Below, in pieces: positions 1 to 9,242 of a stretch of 64,000 nucleotides of DNA. The notes beneath the pieces were generated by a model. The model had not been told where the DNA came from. It saw only the letters and a program-made list of their open reading frames with translations, and did no database searches. Origin of the DNA: GCA-002282575 sp964519885 (lineage in GTDB: Bacteria; Pseudomonadota; Gammaproteobacteria; Thiomicrospirales; Thiomicrospiraceae); assembly GCA_964519885.1 (NCBI GenBank), contig CAZFLX010000002.1, positions 62,001 through 126,000 of the forward strand. The letters run 5' to 3'. The position numbers were made by a program, and so were the translations under genes. The first letter of the stretch is position 1. Each line of letters starts with the position of its first letter.

Positions 1-2
1 GT

Positions 3-1574
3 AACGAAACCCTGTTGATGCTCACTTTGATTGTGGTGTGGCTGTTCTTGGTTATGGGATTGTTGGAATACGTTCGCTCAGGTTTAATGATCCGTTTGGG
101 TTCGCAGTTAGACAATAAACTCAACACACGTCTTTATGGTGCTATGGTGAATTACGCCTTGTCCAAGCCTGGTCAAGGAACTGCACAACCTATGTCAGAC
201 TTAACCAATATGCGTCAATTTATGACAGGGAATGGTCTGTTCGCATTTTTTGATGCACCTTGGATGCCTATTTACATTGCCGTGCTTTTTTTATTTCATC
301 CTCTTTTTGGATGGTTTGCCATTTTTGCCGCAATCGTTTTAATTATCATCGCAATTCTTAATGAAAGGTCAACCAAGACATTATTAGCTGAGGCTAACAG
401 TGCCAGCATTCAATCTAACCAAGCTGTTGCAACCCAGTTGCGTAGTGTTGAAGTTTTGCATGCCATGGGTATGCTTGCACATTTACGTGAGCGTTGGTTG
501 GGCAAACATTTAAACTTCTTAAAACTACAATCCGATGCTTCAGACAAAGCTGCCATTTGGTCTAATTTGTCTAAGTCGTTACGTTTATTATTTCAGTCGC
601 TGATTCTTGGTCTTGGGGCTTATTTGGCTGTTCAAAATGAAATTACAGCAGGTATGCTCATCGCCGGTTCCATCATCATGGGTAGAGCTTTAGCTCCCAT
701 CGATTTGATGATCGGAACCTGGAAGCAATTTGGTGGTGCTCGTTCTGCCTATGCTCGATTGGATGAGTTGTTGAAAGAGTTTCCAGAGAAAGATAAGCCG
801 ATGTCTTTGCCGACGCCAAAAGGTATTTTGTCTGTCGAAGGGGCATTGCTGTTTCCTCCAGGTTCTAAGCAGCCTTCATTACAAAATGTTTCTTTTGCCA
901 TCAATGCAGGAGAAGTGTTGGGGGTGATTGGTCCTAGTGCAGCAGGTAAATCATCGCTGGCGCGTGCTTTAATGGGTGTTTGGCCCTTAGCAAATGGTAA
1001 GGTTAGACTCGATGGTGCAGACCTAACACATTACAATCGAGATGAGCTTGGTCCTTACATTGGCTATTTACCGCAAGATGTCGAATTATTTGAAGGAACC
1101 GTTGCTGAAAATATTGCACGTTTTGGCTCTGTTGATCCTGATAGTGTGGTTAAAGCAGCACAACTGGCGGGAGTTCATGAAATGATCTTGCGATTGCCTG
1201 GTGGTTACAATACGCCTTTAGGTGCTGGTGGCGTTGCCTTATCCGGTGGCCAACGTCAACGCATTGGCTTGGCGCGCGCCATGTATGGAAGTCCTAAGTT
1301 TGTCGTATTAGATGAACCTAACTCTAACTTGGATGACGCGGGCGAAAGAGCTTTGGTGCAGGCAGTGTTAAACTTTAAGCAAATGGGCGCAACGGTGGTA
1401 TTAATTACCCACCGCCCTGGAATTCTAGGGGTTACAGACAAAATTCTATTGTTGGTTGAAGGTCAAGTCAGAGCTTTTGGTCCTAGAGATGATGTGTTGC
1501 GTTCGTTACAACAGGGACAGCAGCAGCCAGGAAATCCGCCCACAGCGCCTGCAGCGGGAGGGGCAACAGCATGA
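3..1574 (+). CDS. Type I secretion ABC transporter (permease-ATPase), 5' end outside window
   Basis: Inner-membrane ATPase of a type I secretion system of the PrtD/HlyB kind, which drives export of an unfolded substrate through an adaptor and an outer-membrane channel. The reading frame is open to the left edge, so the first part is missing; the ATG at 18 is probably internal. Visible are hydrophobic spans in the first 200 residues, then an ABC domain with Walker A GPSAAGKSS (about residue 306), signature LSGGQRQR (about 405) and Walker B VVLDEPNSNLD (about 429). The C-terminus is Pro/Ala/Gly-rich. The stop overlaps the start of the HlyD-type gene by 4 nt, so the two are translationally coupled. 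No secreted substrate gene is visible in the window. Confidence 0.93.
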   Translation, partial: NETLLMLTLIVVWLFLVMGLLEYVRSGLMIRLGSQLDNKLNTRLYGAMVNYALSKPGQGTAQPMSDLTNMRQFMTGNGLFAFFDAPWMPIYIAVLFLFHPLFGWFAIFAAIVLIIIAILNERSTKTLLAEANSASIQSNQAVATQLRSVEVLHAMGMLAHLRERWLGKHLNFLKLQSDASDKAAIWSNLSKSLRLLFQSLILGLGAYLAVQNEITAGMLIAGSIIMGRALAPIDLMIGTWKQFGGARSAYARLDELLKEFPEKDKPMSLPTPKGILSVEGALLFPPGSKQPSLQNVSFAINAGEVLGVIGPSAAGKSSLARALMGVWPLANGKVRLDGADLTHYNRDELGPYIGYLPQDVELFEGTVAENIARFGSVDPDSVVKAAQLAGVHEMILRLPGGYNTPLGAGGVALSGGQRQRIGLARAMYGSPKFVVLDEPNSNLDDAGERALVQAVLNFKQMGATVVLITHRPGILGVTDKILLLVEGQVRAFGPRDDVLRSLQQGQQQPGNPPTAPAAGGATA

Positions 1575-3007
1575 GTGAGCAAAAAATGAGCAGTCAACCT
1601 TTGGCTAAAATTGAAACTATTAAAGTGCCAGCAGATGAAGTTATTACAGCGAGTGAAGAACTGTTAACTGCACCAGTGGTTGAAAAAGCTGAACCTAAAG
1701 CCAAACTTCCTGTTGATGATGGTCCATTCCGTCGCTTCGGACTGTTTGTAGCGGTTGGTATGTTAGGTGGGTTCGTTTTATGGGCAAGCGTTGCACCCTT
1801 GAAATCGGCTGTGGTGGCGACGGGTAAGGTAGTCGTAGAGTCTCGCAACAAGGTCGTACAACACCTTGATGGTGGCTTAGTTGCTGAAATTTATGTTAAA
1901 GAGGGTGATTTGGTTAAGAAGGATCAGCCTTTATTGAAATTGTCTGATGTTCAAATTCAAGCACAATTAGATATTGTTAACAGTCAGTTGTGGGAAGCTA
2001 AAGCAAATTTAGCAAGACTTCAGGCCGAACGAGATGGTTCTGATCAGCTCGTGTTATCAAAGGATCTTGCAGCGCTGCAATCAGAGCCAAAAATGGCACA
2101 ATATTTGGTCACTCAAAGACAGTTATTTGAAGCACGTCGTCAAGCCTATCACAGTGAGCAGTCTGTTCTGAAGCAGCGCATTGGTCAAACTAAACAACAA
2201 ATTTCTGGTTTAGAGCAAGTGATTGCCAGTCAGCTGAAACGTACTCAATCGCTCAGTCAGGATGTAAAGGATTGGCAATCGTTATATGAACAGCAGTTTG
2301 CCGATAAAGTTCGACTGCGTGAGATGCAAAGGCAGCTAACAGAGTTGGAAGGCGATATTGCTGGCAAACAATCGGAAATTGCTCGTTTAAAGCAGGTGGT
2401 TTCAGAAACAGAAAGACAAATATTGTTACGCCAACAGGAGTATCAAAAAGAAGTAACCGATGGACTGCGTGAAGCGCAATCTCGTCAGTCAGAAGCGGAA
2501 GCAAGAGTTTCAGCTTTGAGTGATCAGTTGCGTCGCATTGACATTCTTTCGCCTGATGATGGTCGTGTCGTTGGCTTTGATGTGGTGACTGTTGGTGCCG
2601 TATTGGAACCAAGGCGCACGATTATGGAAATCGTTCCAGCGGATCAATCTTTTGCCGTGATTGGTCAAATGCAGACTCAAGATGTAGATCAGGTGTTACC
2701 AGGACAATTAGCAGAAATTAAGTTCATGGCTTTTAATACCAATTATGTTCCTGTCATGTACGGTAAGGTCGATTCTGTTGCTGCCGATGCCTTAATTGAT
2801 GAAGTGACTAAAATGCCTTACTACAAAGTTAAAGTAGTACCAGATAACCAAGCGGTTGAATCATTGAGTCGGCAGGGTTGGAATTTGGTATCAGGTATGC
2901 CTGCAGATGTTTATATTCAGACGCGTGAACGAACCTTATTGAATTACATTGTTCGTCCACTACAGATCATGGTTTCTAAAGCCTTTAATGAAGATGATGG
3001 TTTATGA
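1571..3007 (+). CDS. HlyD-family type I secretion periplasmic adaptor
   Basis: Membrane fusion protein linking the ABC transporter to the outer-membrane channel. It has a cytoplasmic N-terminal stretch of about 55 residues, one transmembrane segment (GLFVAVGMLGGFVLWASV, about residues 56-74), and a lipoyl-type half around VVQHLDGGLVAEIYVKEGD. A long Gln/Glu/Arg-rich coiled coil spans about residues 130-320, followed by the second lipoyl half (ILSPDDGRVVGF) and a beta-barrel domain. Its length of 478 aa is normal for the PrtE/HlyD group. It overlaps both neighbours by 4 nt (ATGA), so the three T1SS genes form one operon. Confidence 0.93.
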   Translation: MSEQKMSSQPLAKIETIKVPADEVITASEELLTAPVVEKAEPKAKLPVDDGPFRRFGLFVAVGMLGGFVLWASVAPLKSAVVATGKVVVESRNKVVQHLDGGLVAEIYVKEGDLVKKDQPLLKLSDVQIQAQLDIVNSQLWEAKANLARLQAERDGSDQLVLSKDLAALQSEPKMAQYLVTQRQLFEARRQAYHSEQSVLKQRIGQTKQQISGLEQVIASQLKRTQSLSQDVKDWQSLYEQQFADKVRLREMQRQLTELEGDIAGKQSEIARLKQVVSETERQILLRQQEYQKEVTDGLREAQSRQSEAEARVSALSDQLRRIDILSPDDGRVVGFDVVTVGAVLEPRRTIMEIVPADQSFAVIGQMQTQDVDQVLPGQLAEIKFMAFNTNYVPVMYGKVDSVAADALIDEVTKMPYYKVKVVPDNQAVESLSRQGWNLVSGMPADVYIQTRERTLLNYIVRPLQIMVSKAFNEDDGL

Positions 3008-4305
3008 TGAAGATTAGACTGCTAGCAGTTGGTGTCGCTATTGTGTTTTCTTTGCCTAGTTATGCGATGACTCTGGCAGAAGCTTATGCTTTGGCGTTAA
3101 GTAAAGATGCTAAGTTGGCTTCATCTTCGGCACGATTAGAGGCAGATGAGGAATTAAAGGCTCAAGCAACGGCGCAACTATTGCCTCAAGTTACTGCGTC
3201 ATTATCGGCAAAAAAAGAAACCTATCAATTACCAACAAGCAAAACCAATTTTGATGAAACAACTAACAATCGGAATTTGCAAGTCACCCAACCAATTTAT
3301 AACCGTCAGGCTTTTTATAACTATGATCAGGCGGGTTTGAAAGTTGACTATGCAAGACTGAGGTTGAGCGCAACCCAAAATGAGTTGGGTGTAAGGGTAT
3401 CTGAAGCCTATCTCAACTGCTTATTGGCACAAGAAAATTTGGCGCTTTCTAAACAACAAATTGAAACAACCGAACAAAGATTTAAGCAAGTGAATGCAGC
3501 GCTTAAAGTCGGTTATTCAACGAAAGTGGATGTGTTGGGTTTAACTGCAGAGTTAGATGATGCAAAGGCAAACTACATGGCGGATCAGCAACGACTGGCC
3601 TCTGCGAGGCAAAAGCTTAAGGTGATCATTGGTCAAGAAATACCCGATGTATTGCCTTGGCCTAAGCTACAGCCCGAAACAATTATGTCGAAGTTTGTGA
3701 CAGCGAATTCTTGGTTAGACCAGGCTCAGCAGTTTAATTTAGACGTTCAACTACAAAGAAAAGCGGTTGAAGTGGCGCAACAAGAGGTTGAGATGCGTCG
3801 TTCAGCCTTTTACCCAGTCGTGAATGTGGGTGCATTTTATGCCGATGCTGACGGCTCTACTTATTTTGCACAGAAGAATGATAACAAGGCGATTTATGTA
3901 GAAATGAAGTTGCCTTTGTATCAAGGTGGCTACGATAGTTCACGTGTTCGCGAGAGTCGTGCTTTACTTCGTTCAGCAGAATTTGATGCGGAATATGCAC
4001 GCTTATACGCAACGCAACAAGCTCAAGAACAACTTTCAGCGATTCATGCTTCACGTGAAAAATTGCAAGCCATCGCTCAAGCAATTACATCGGGTGAATC
4101 TTATTTAGCTTCTGCAGAAGAGGGGTATCGTTTAGGTCTTAGAGACTTAGCAGAAATTTCTCGAGCAAAAGAAAAGTTGTTTGTGAATCGTAGAGAACAA
4201 GCTAGGGCATCGGTGGAATTATTAAATGCGTTGATCCAACTGCATGCCGTTTCAGGTCAGCTGTCTGACGATGCTATGACACAGATTAGCAAAGCTGTTT
4301 GGTAA
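3004..4305 (+). CDS. TolC-family outer membrane channel of the type I secretion operon
   Basis: Outer-membrane efflux/secretion channel. A cleavable signal peptide ends near SLPSYA (about residue 21), and the mature protein begins MTLAEAYALALSKD, the typical TolC repeat start. Two structural repeats of alternating coiled-coil helices follow, with NELGVRVSEAYLNCLLAQENL in the first and ELLNALIQLHAVSGQL in the last. The 433 aa length fits the TIGR01844-type type I secretion TolC group. It is third in the operon and overlaps the adaptor gene by 4 nt; the in-frame ATG at 3007 is an equally possible start. Confidence 0.92.
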   Translation: MMKIRLLAVGVAIVFSLPSYAMTLAEAYALALSKDAKLASSSARLEADEELKAQATAQLLPQVTASLSAKKETYQLPTSKTNFDETTNNRNLQVTQPIYNRQAFYNYDQAGLKVDYARLRLSATQNELGVRVSEAYLNCLLAQENLALSKQQIETTEQRFKQVNAALKVGYSTKVDVLGLTAELDDAKANYMADQQRLASARQKLKVIIGQEIPDVLPWPKLQPETIMSKFVTANSWLDQAQQFNLDVQLQRKAVEVAQQEVEMRRSAFYPVVNVGAFYADADGSTYFAQKNDNKAIYVEMKLPLYQGGYDSSRVRESRALLRSAEFDAEYARLYATQQAQEQLSAIHASREKLQAIAQAITSGESYLASAEEGYRLGLRDLAEISRAKEKLFVNRREQARASVELLNALIQLHAVSGQLSDDAMTQISKAVW

Positions 4306-4329
4306 CTAGGTGCGTTAAACGGTAAAGTA

Positions 4330-5019
4330 ATGAGTGCAGTTTCTTTAAAAGACATTAAAAACTTTACGATACTTGCAGATATTGATGAGACCTATTTGCT
4401 TAATTTAGCTGAACAAATGCAGTTTCGTTCTTTTGAGCGAAAGCAATATGTGGTTAAAAAAGGTGAATCAGCCAAGGAAGTTTTTTTTCTGAGTTCGGGA
4501 CAACTTCAGGTTGTTGACATGGCAAATGACGGCAAGGAAGTTGGGCTTTATTTAATCAATCCAGGCACGATGTTCGGACATATTACCCTATTGGATGAAC
4601 AAACTCGGTCTAGTTCTGTGGTGGCCATTCAAGACTCTCAAGTGGTTGTGATGTCTAAATCGACTATGCTTAAACTTTTTTACGATCATCCTGTTGTTAT
4701 GCACCGCTTATTAGTTGAGTTTGCGGGCATTATTCGGCTAACTAATTCTTCTAGAACGGTGATTAGTCAAGCTAATGCAAGTTCAAGGGTTTATTCTGTT
4801 TTGGTGAGTATGATGAAGCCGAACATAGCTGGAATGATAACAATTGAAAAAATGCCTAGGCAACAAGAAATTGCTTTAATGGCCAGTACGAGTAGAGAGA
4901 CAGTCTCTAGGGCTATTAGTCAACTCATTCACAAGTCGATAGTTGAGAAAGATCTTAAAAGATTAATTATTCGTAAACCAGAATTGCTTATAAAATTAGC
5001 AGAAGAATTGGTTGATTAA
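4330..5019 (+). CDS. Crp/Fnr-family transcriptional regulator
   Basis: Cyclic-nucleotide-binding-type regulator. The N-terminal beta-roll (about residues 15-130, including KGESAKEVFFLSSGQLQV) is followed by a dimerisation helix and a C-terminal winged helix-turn-helix. The recognition helix lies in EIALMASTSRETVSRAISQL (about 180-200). The N-terminal cysteines of oxygen-sensing Fnr are absent, so it is probably not an Fe-S sensor. It starts 24 nt after the T1SS channel gene and may be cotranscribed with it; regulation of secretion by this protein is only inference. A perfect 12-bp inverted repeat follows the stop. Confidence 0.88.
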   Translation: MSAVSLKDIKNFTILADIDETYLLNLAEQMQFRSFERKQYVVKKGESAKEVFFLSSGQLQVVDMANDGKEVGLYLINPGTMFGHITLLDEQTRSSSVVAIQDSQVVVMSKSTMLKLFYDHPVVMHRLLVEFAGIIRLTNSSRTVISQANASSRVYSVLVSMMKPNIAGMITIEKMPRQQEIALMASTSRETVSRAISQLIHKSIVEKDLKRLIIRKPELLIKLAEELVD

Positions 5020-5021
5020 TG

Positions 5022-5053
5022 ATTAGGTTAGCTAGTTGAAAAGCTAACCTAAT
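5022..5053. terminator. Bidirectional terminator between convergent genes
   Basis: A 12-bp perfect inverted repeat (ATTAGGTTAGCT and AGCTAACCTAAT, 8-nt loop) lies exactly between the convergent regulator and PIMT-like genes, with T/A-rich flanks on both sides. Confidence 0.75.
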
Positions 5054-5065
5054 TTATTTATAGCT

Positions 5066-5716
5066 TTAGAAACTAAACACTTCTTCTTTATTCGGCCCGA
5101 TAAGCTGTTCAAGTTGCGTTTCAAACAAGTTTTCTTCAGTCCATTGCTGGTTTTCAGTGCGTGTATAACAAATCGCCTTCATGGCTACTCCATTACCCAC
5201 GACTGCAACGCAACGTCCGCCGACGTTTAGCAGTGATAGCCATGTTTGAGGAGTGTTTGGAACAGACGCATTAATCACGATAACATCATAATGCTGAGTA
5301 GCTGATAATTCATAAGCATTACCATGACTAGCGTTGACATTTTGATAACCTAGGCCTTTAAGCTTTTGGCTCGCACTATCGACAAGTTGAGGATCAATAT
5401 CCAAGCTATCAACGGTCTGACATAACTGAGCTAGTAAGGCTGTCTGATAACCAGATCCGGTACCTATCTCTAACACTTTTTCATGAGGTTGAGGGTTGGT
5501 TGCTTGCAGAAAACGCCCAATAATTTTCGGTTCCAACATGATAGAACGATCATTGAGGGGAATGGAGGTTTCACTGTAAGCCAGACTTTCAAATCCATCT
5601 GGCACAAAAGGATGGCGTGGCGTTGCAGCCATGACGTCTAAAATTCGCATATCTAACACATCCCATGGACGGACTTGTTGTTCGATCATGTTAAAGTGCG
5701 CTAGGGCATAGTCCAT
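5066..5716 (-). CDS. Protein-L-isoaspartate O-methyltransferase-like protein
   Basis: SAM-dependent methyltransferase of the PIMT family, which repairs isoaspartyl residues. The SAM loop VLEIGTGSGYQTALLAQL is at about residues 79-96, preceded by the N-terminal PIMT helix region (MIEQQVRPWDVLD) and IPLNDRSIMLEPKIIGRFLQA. The usual catalytic Thr/Ser neighbourhood (normally TISQP) is replaced by RSIMLEP, as in the short PIMT variants that often sit next to tolC in gammaproteobacteria. Activity on isoaspartate is therefore not certain. It is monocistronic and convergent with the regulator gene. Confidence 0.85.
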   Translation of the reverse strand: MDYALAHFNMIEQQVRPWDVLDMRILDVMAATPRHPFVPDGFESLAYSETSIPLNDRSIMLEPKIIGRFLQATNPQPHEKVLEIGTGSGYQTALLAQLCQTVDSLDIDPQLVDSASQKLKGLGYQNVNASHGNAYELSATQHYDVIVINASVPNTPQTWLSLLNVGGRCVAVVGNGVAMKAICYTRTENQQWTEENLFETQLEQLIGPNKEEVFSF

Positions 5717-5812
5717 GTTTGGCTCCTGCTGTAAACTTAAAATTTTTCTGATTTTACCACAAAGCGTCTAGAGAATCAGACCTTACACTTTGCTTTGTCT
5801 GTAAAAACGACA

Positions 5813-5840
5813 AACCGAGCACTAGGCTCGGTTGACGTGC
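5813..5840 (-). terminator. Rho-independent terminator of sodB
   Basis: AACCGAGC/GCTCGGTT forms an 8-bp stem with a 4-nt loop 24 nt past the sodB stop; read on the minus strand it is followed by a T-rich run. Confidence 0.75.
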
Positions 5841-5855
5841 GGCAGTGAAAATCAA

Positions 5856-6449
5856 TTAACCGTTGAAACGCTCTGCTACATTAGTCCAGTTAACGACAGA
5901 CCAGAAACCTTTTAGGTAATCGGCACGACGATTGCGATAGTCAACATAATATGCATGTTCCCAAACATCAACGCCTAATAAGGCATTTTTACCCATTTGC
6001 AATGGATTGCCTGCATTGGAACTGCTCACCAACTCTAGACTACCGTCAGCGTTTTGGGCTAACCATGCCCAACCTGAACCAAAGGTTGCCAATCCTGTGG
6101 CTTCGAATTTTGCTTTGAAATCATCAAATGAACCAAAACTTTTGTTGATCGCATCCATGAGTTTACCTGTCGGTGCAACACCACCGCCAGCACTGGGAGC
6201 AGCCATCATGGTCCAGAATTGATTGTGATTCCAATGTTGACCCGCATTGTTAAAAATGCCACCAGCAGGTGCTGTTTTAACGATTTCTTCTAGGCTTTTA
6301 CCTTCAAACTCAGTGCCAACAACCAAGCGATTAAGGTTGTCAACATAAGCCTGATGATGCTTAGTATGGTGCAGTGTCATGGTTTCTTCGCCGATGTATG
6401 GCGCTAACGCATTGTAAGCATAGGGCAAGGCTGGCAAGGTATGAGACAT
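5856..6449 (-). CDS. sodB: Superoxide dismutase, Fe type
   Basis: Cytoplasmic Fe-superoxide dismutase that converts superoxide to peroxide and oxygen. The metal ligands are in LHHTKHHQAYV (His), HWNHNQFW (His) and DVWEHAYYVDY (Asp and His). The second-sphere glutamine lies in NNAGQHWNH, on the N-terminal-half side typical of iron enzymes; Mn enzymes carry GGHAN-type sequence there. The 197 aa length is normal and there is no signal peptide. It is a single gene with its own terminator. Confidence 0.95.
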   Translation of the reverse strand: MSHTLPALPYAYNALAPYIGEETMTLHHTKHHQAYVDNLNRLVVGTEFEGKSLEEIVKTAPAGGIFNNAGQHWNHNQFWTMMAAPSAGGGVAPTGKLMDAINKSFGSFDDFKAKFEATGLATFGSGWAWLAQNADGSLELVSSSNAGNPLQMGKNALLGVDVWEHAYYVDYRNRRADYLKGFWSVVNWTNVAERFNG

Positions 6450-6505
6450 AATTCAAACTCCAATAAAAGGGCAGACAAACTAATACCTGACTATTTTACT
6501 CAGGA

Positions 6506-6829
6506 TTAACTATTAGTGCTAGTCTTAGAAAAAGCAGCTTGTTGTTCCGATACCCAGCGATCTTCCATGGCTTGTAAAGCCGCTGGGTCGCTAGGCGGTA
6601 ATTGAAGGTAGTAACCATCGCTTAATAAGGCTTGATAAACTTTTTGACTGTCAGCGCGGGCAAGTTTGCGTTCTGGATGCATATCAAAATCTATCACGTG
6701 GTGGCTATTGGGAAATTGTTGCTGTAAAGCTTCAGGAAGTTTTTCCCAACCGAGTTTTTGTGAAAGATACAAATAAGTTGCTTCTTTTTTGGCATGACGA
6801 TAGGTGCTGGTTGGAATGACTGCAGACAT
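6506..6829 (-). CDS. YcgL-domain protein
   Basis: Small conserved gammaproteobacterial protein of the YcgL family. It is recognisable from YRHAKKEATYLYLSQK near the N-terminus, DMHPERKLARADSQKVYQALLSDGYYLQLPPS in pieces through the middle, and the short acidic tail. The family has no settled function. The start at 6829 (MSAVIPTSTYRH) matches the family's beginning; an in-frame start at 6874 would add 15 residues with no resemblance to the family. It is divergent from the NDUFA9-like gene. Confidence 0.8.
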   Translation of the reverse strand: MSAVIPTSTYRHAKKEATYLYLSQKLGWEKLPEALQQQFPNSHHVIDFDMHPERKLARADSQKVYQALLSDGYYLQLPPSDPAALQAMEDRWVSEQQAAFSKTSTNS

Positions 6830-6960
6830 GATTAAAAGGGTTCCTGGCTCTAAATTCAAACAAAATAACATCAACTGGTTGATGAGGAAGGTTGACCTAA
6901 CTCTAGGGACTACCTAGAATTGATAATTAAGTTTTACATTATAACGATTTGAGGTTGTGG

Positions 6961-7908
6961 ATGCGCGTCTTGGTATTGGGTGGTTCGGGTTTTGTCGGTC
7001 GTGCGTTATTGCGTCAATTGTCTGCTCAAGGGCATCAATTAACGGTACCTGTGCGTCGTCCAGAACGTCAGCGAGATTTGAGGTTGATTCCGCATGTTAC
7101 AGTGGTTCTGATTGAACACTTCAGTGATTTGCAATTACGCAAACTCTTGCGTGGTCAGGATGCGGTGATCAATTTAATCGGTATTTTACATGAATCCGGT
7201 CGCGCAACCTTTCAAGCGATCCATATTGATTTGATTCGAAAGCTAACCATTGCCTGTGAGGTTGAAGGCGTTAAACGCTTAATTCATATTTCGGCATTGG
7301 GTGCCAGTGAGAATGCGCCAAGTCGTTATCTGCGTTCTAAAGCAGAAGCTGAAGCAGTGTTGGCCAACACCGATTTGGATGTGACTATTTTGCGTCCTTC
7401 TGTGTTGTTTGGTGAAGGGGATAAATTCATCAACACCTTTGCATCGATTTTGTCTAAAACACCGTTTATGCCAGTGGTCTGTCCCAAATCATTGCTCACT
7501 CCTGTTTGGGTTGAAGATGTAGCAAAAGTCATCACTCAATCGTTAACGGACAAGCGATCAATCGGTCAGACATATGAGTTGTGCGGCGGTAGGTCATACA
7601 GTCTAATGGAACTATGGCAACTGATTGCCGAAATGACTCATCGAAACGTTTATTTTATGAGTTTATCGGATTCCTTGTCACGATTGACTGCACGACTAAT
7701 GGGAATCATGCCGACACCTGTCATGACATTTGATAATTACCTGAGTTTGCAAGTTCCATCCGTTTGTCATCAAAGTTTGCCATTTGACATTCAGCCGATG
7801 AGTTTAAGAAGCTATGCTTCACAAAAATTGGCAAAATCAGGCGTTCGTGAACGCTATGATGAGATGCGCCAAGTGGCTGGAAGAAACGCTTCGGATCGCA
7901 TGAGTTGA
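6961..7908 (+). CDS. NDUFA9-like NAD(P)-binding Rossmann protein (complex I-associated type)
   Basis: Atypical short-chain dehydrogenase/epimerase-like protein. The dinucleotide motif GGSGFVGRALL is at residues 7-17, INLIGILHESG at about 70 and LIHISALGAS at about 103. There is a YxxxK-like SRYLRSKAEAE segment. It resembles bacterial homologues of the complex I subunit NDUFA9; the substrate is unknown. The ATG at 6961 has a GAGGT element upstream, and a TTG at 6949 is less likely. The stop overlaps the start of cca by 4 nt. Confidence 0.8.
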   Translation: MRVLVLGGSGFVGRALLRQLSAQGHQLTVPVRRPERQRDLRLIPHVTVVLIEHFSDLQLRKLLRGQDAVINLIGILHESGRATFQAIHIDLIRKLTIACEVEGVKRLIHISALGASENAPSRYLRSKAEAEAVLANTDLDVTILRPSVLFGEGDKFINTFASILSKTPFMPVVCPKSLLTPVWVEDVAKVITQSLTDKRSIGQTYELCGGRSYSLMELWQLIAEMTHRNVYFMSLSDSLSRLTARLMGIMPTPVMTFDNYLSLQVPSVCHQSLPFDIQPMSLRSYASQKLAKSGVRERYDEMRQVAGRNASDRMS

Positions 7909-9122
7909 AGACTTGTTTGGTGGGTGGTGCAGTCCGTGATGAGTTATTAGGACTGCCCGTAACCGATCGTGATTGGGTGGTTGTTGGGGCGACTGCTGAG
8001 CAGATGTTGGCTTTGGGTTATCAGCAAGTCGGTAAAGACTTTCCGGTCTTTTTACACCCGCAAACTCATGAAGAATACGCTTTAGCGAGAACGGAGCGCA
8101 AACAGGGTCAGGGTTATCATGGTTTTGTTTGTCAGGCGCATGCAGATGTTAGTTTGGAAGAAGATTTACGACGTCGAGATTTGACCATCAATGCCATGGC
8201 AAATTGTAATGGGCAATTAGTTGATCCTTATGGCGGACAAGCAGATCTTTCGAATCGACTACTTCGCCACGTTAGTGAGGCTTTTTCAGAAGACCCTTTA
8301 AGAGTGCTTCGTGTTGCTCGCTTTGCTGCTAAGCTATCCGGTTTTGGTTTCAATTTAGCCATTGAAACACGTGAATTAATGTCGGCCATGGTGGCGTCGG
8401 GTGAATTACTTCAGCTGACCCCTGAACGCGTCTGGATTGAGACGACCAAAGCCTTAGTTACTGATCATCCCGATGTTTATTTCAAAGTATTGCGTGAAGT
8501 GGGTGCTTTAGCTCAGTTAATGCCGGAATTAGATGCATTATTTTCGGTGCCACAAGATCCGATTGTTCATCCAGAAGGAGATGCCGGTACGCACACTTTA
8601 ATGGTGCTGAAAATAATGCGTCAAACGTCATTAGATGTGGGTTTGCTTTGGTCTGCCCTGTGTCATGATTTGGGTAAGGGGTTAACGCCTCAATCAATGT
8701 GGCCGAAACATCCTGGACACGAGCAGGCAGGGGTTGTTTTAGTGGAGCAGTTGGGGCAGCGTTTACGGGTGCCAACACAAGTTTTGCAGTTGGCAAAGCT
8801 GGTTTGCCGTTGGCATGGAGACATTCATAAAAGTAGGGAGCTGGCTCCTGAACAGCGTTTGCAGTTAATGGATGCTTGCGATGTTTGGCGCAAACCTGAG
8901 CAATTTCATGCCTTATTAGCCGTTAGCGAGGCAGATTCTCGCGGTAGAACTGGCTTTGAAGATGCTGATTATCCCCAAACACAGTGTTGGAAAGACTGGT
9001 TGGAACGCGTTCAATTGGTGAGTGCGCAAGCCTTTATTGCACAAGGTTTAACGGGAAAAGCCATTAAACAGGCAATGTATGATGAACGTATTAAGCGTTT
9101 AAAGACTGAGTCGCTTGTGTGA
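7905..9122 (+). CDS. cca: CCA-adding tRNA nucleotidyltransferase with HD domain
   Basis: Adds or repairs the CCA end of tRNAs. The nucleotidyltransferase core has VGGAVRDELLGL (residues 6-17), the catalytic pair in VTDRDWVVVG and RRRDLTINAMA (about 92-102). The C-terminal HD phosphohydrolase domain is visible as HTLMVLKIMRQ and SALCHDLGKG. The 405 aa length fits the gammaproteobacterial bifunctional form. The only usable start is TTG at 7905, overlapping the previous stop. It is cotranscribed with the NDUFA9-like gene. Confidence 0.92.
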   Translation: MKTCLVGGAVRDELLGLPVTDRDWVVVGATAEQMLALGYQQVGKDFPVFLHPQTHEEYALARTERKQGQGYHGFVCQAHADVSLEEDLRRRDLTINAMANCNGQLVDPYGGQADLSNRLLRHVSEAFSEDPLRVLRVARFAAKLSGFGFNLAIETRELMSAMVASGELLQLTPERVWIETTKALVTDHPDVYFKVLREVGALAQLMPELDALFSVPQDPIVHPEGDAGTHTLMVLKIMRQTSLDVGLLWSALCHDLGKGLTPQSMWPKHPGHEQAGVVLVEQLGQRLRVPTQVLQLAKLVCRWHGDIHKSRELAPEQRLQLMDACDVWRKPEQFHALLAVSEADSRGRTGFEDADYPQTQCWKDWLERVQLVSAQAFIAQGLTGKAIKQAMYDERIKRLKTESLV

Positions 9123-9158
9123 ACTTGTTGTGAAATTTTGATACAAATTGTTGTTTTT

Positions 9159-9187
9159 TTGCGACAGTTACTATTTTGTGTTAAACT
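9159..9187 (+). promoter_or_regulatory. Putative sigma-70 promoter of the OmpA-like gene
   Basis: A -35-like TTGCGA (9159-9164) and a -10-like TAAACT (9182-9187) are separated by 17 bp, upstream of a single abundant-type envelope gene with a strong ribosome binding site. Confidence 0.45.
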
Positions 9188-9242
9188 CTTGTAGTAAGCG
9201 TGACTTAAAACGCGTATTTTATTAATGGATGGAGACTTTACC

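Noticed and set aside
1594..2612. Minus-strand frames inside the type I secretion genes and similar frames inside other long genes
   Set aside because: They are antisense shadows of well-recognised proteins, with no motifs or ribosome binding sites of their own.
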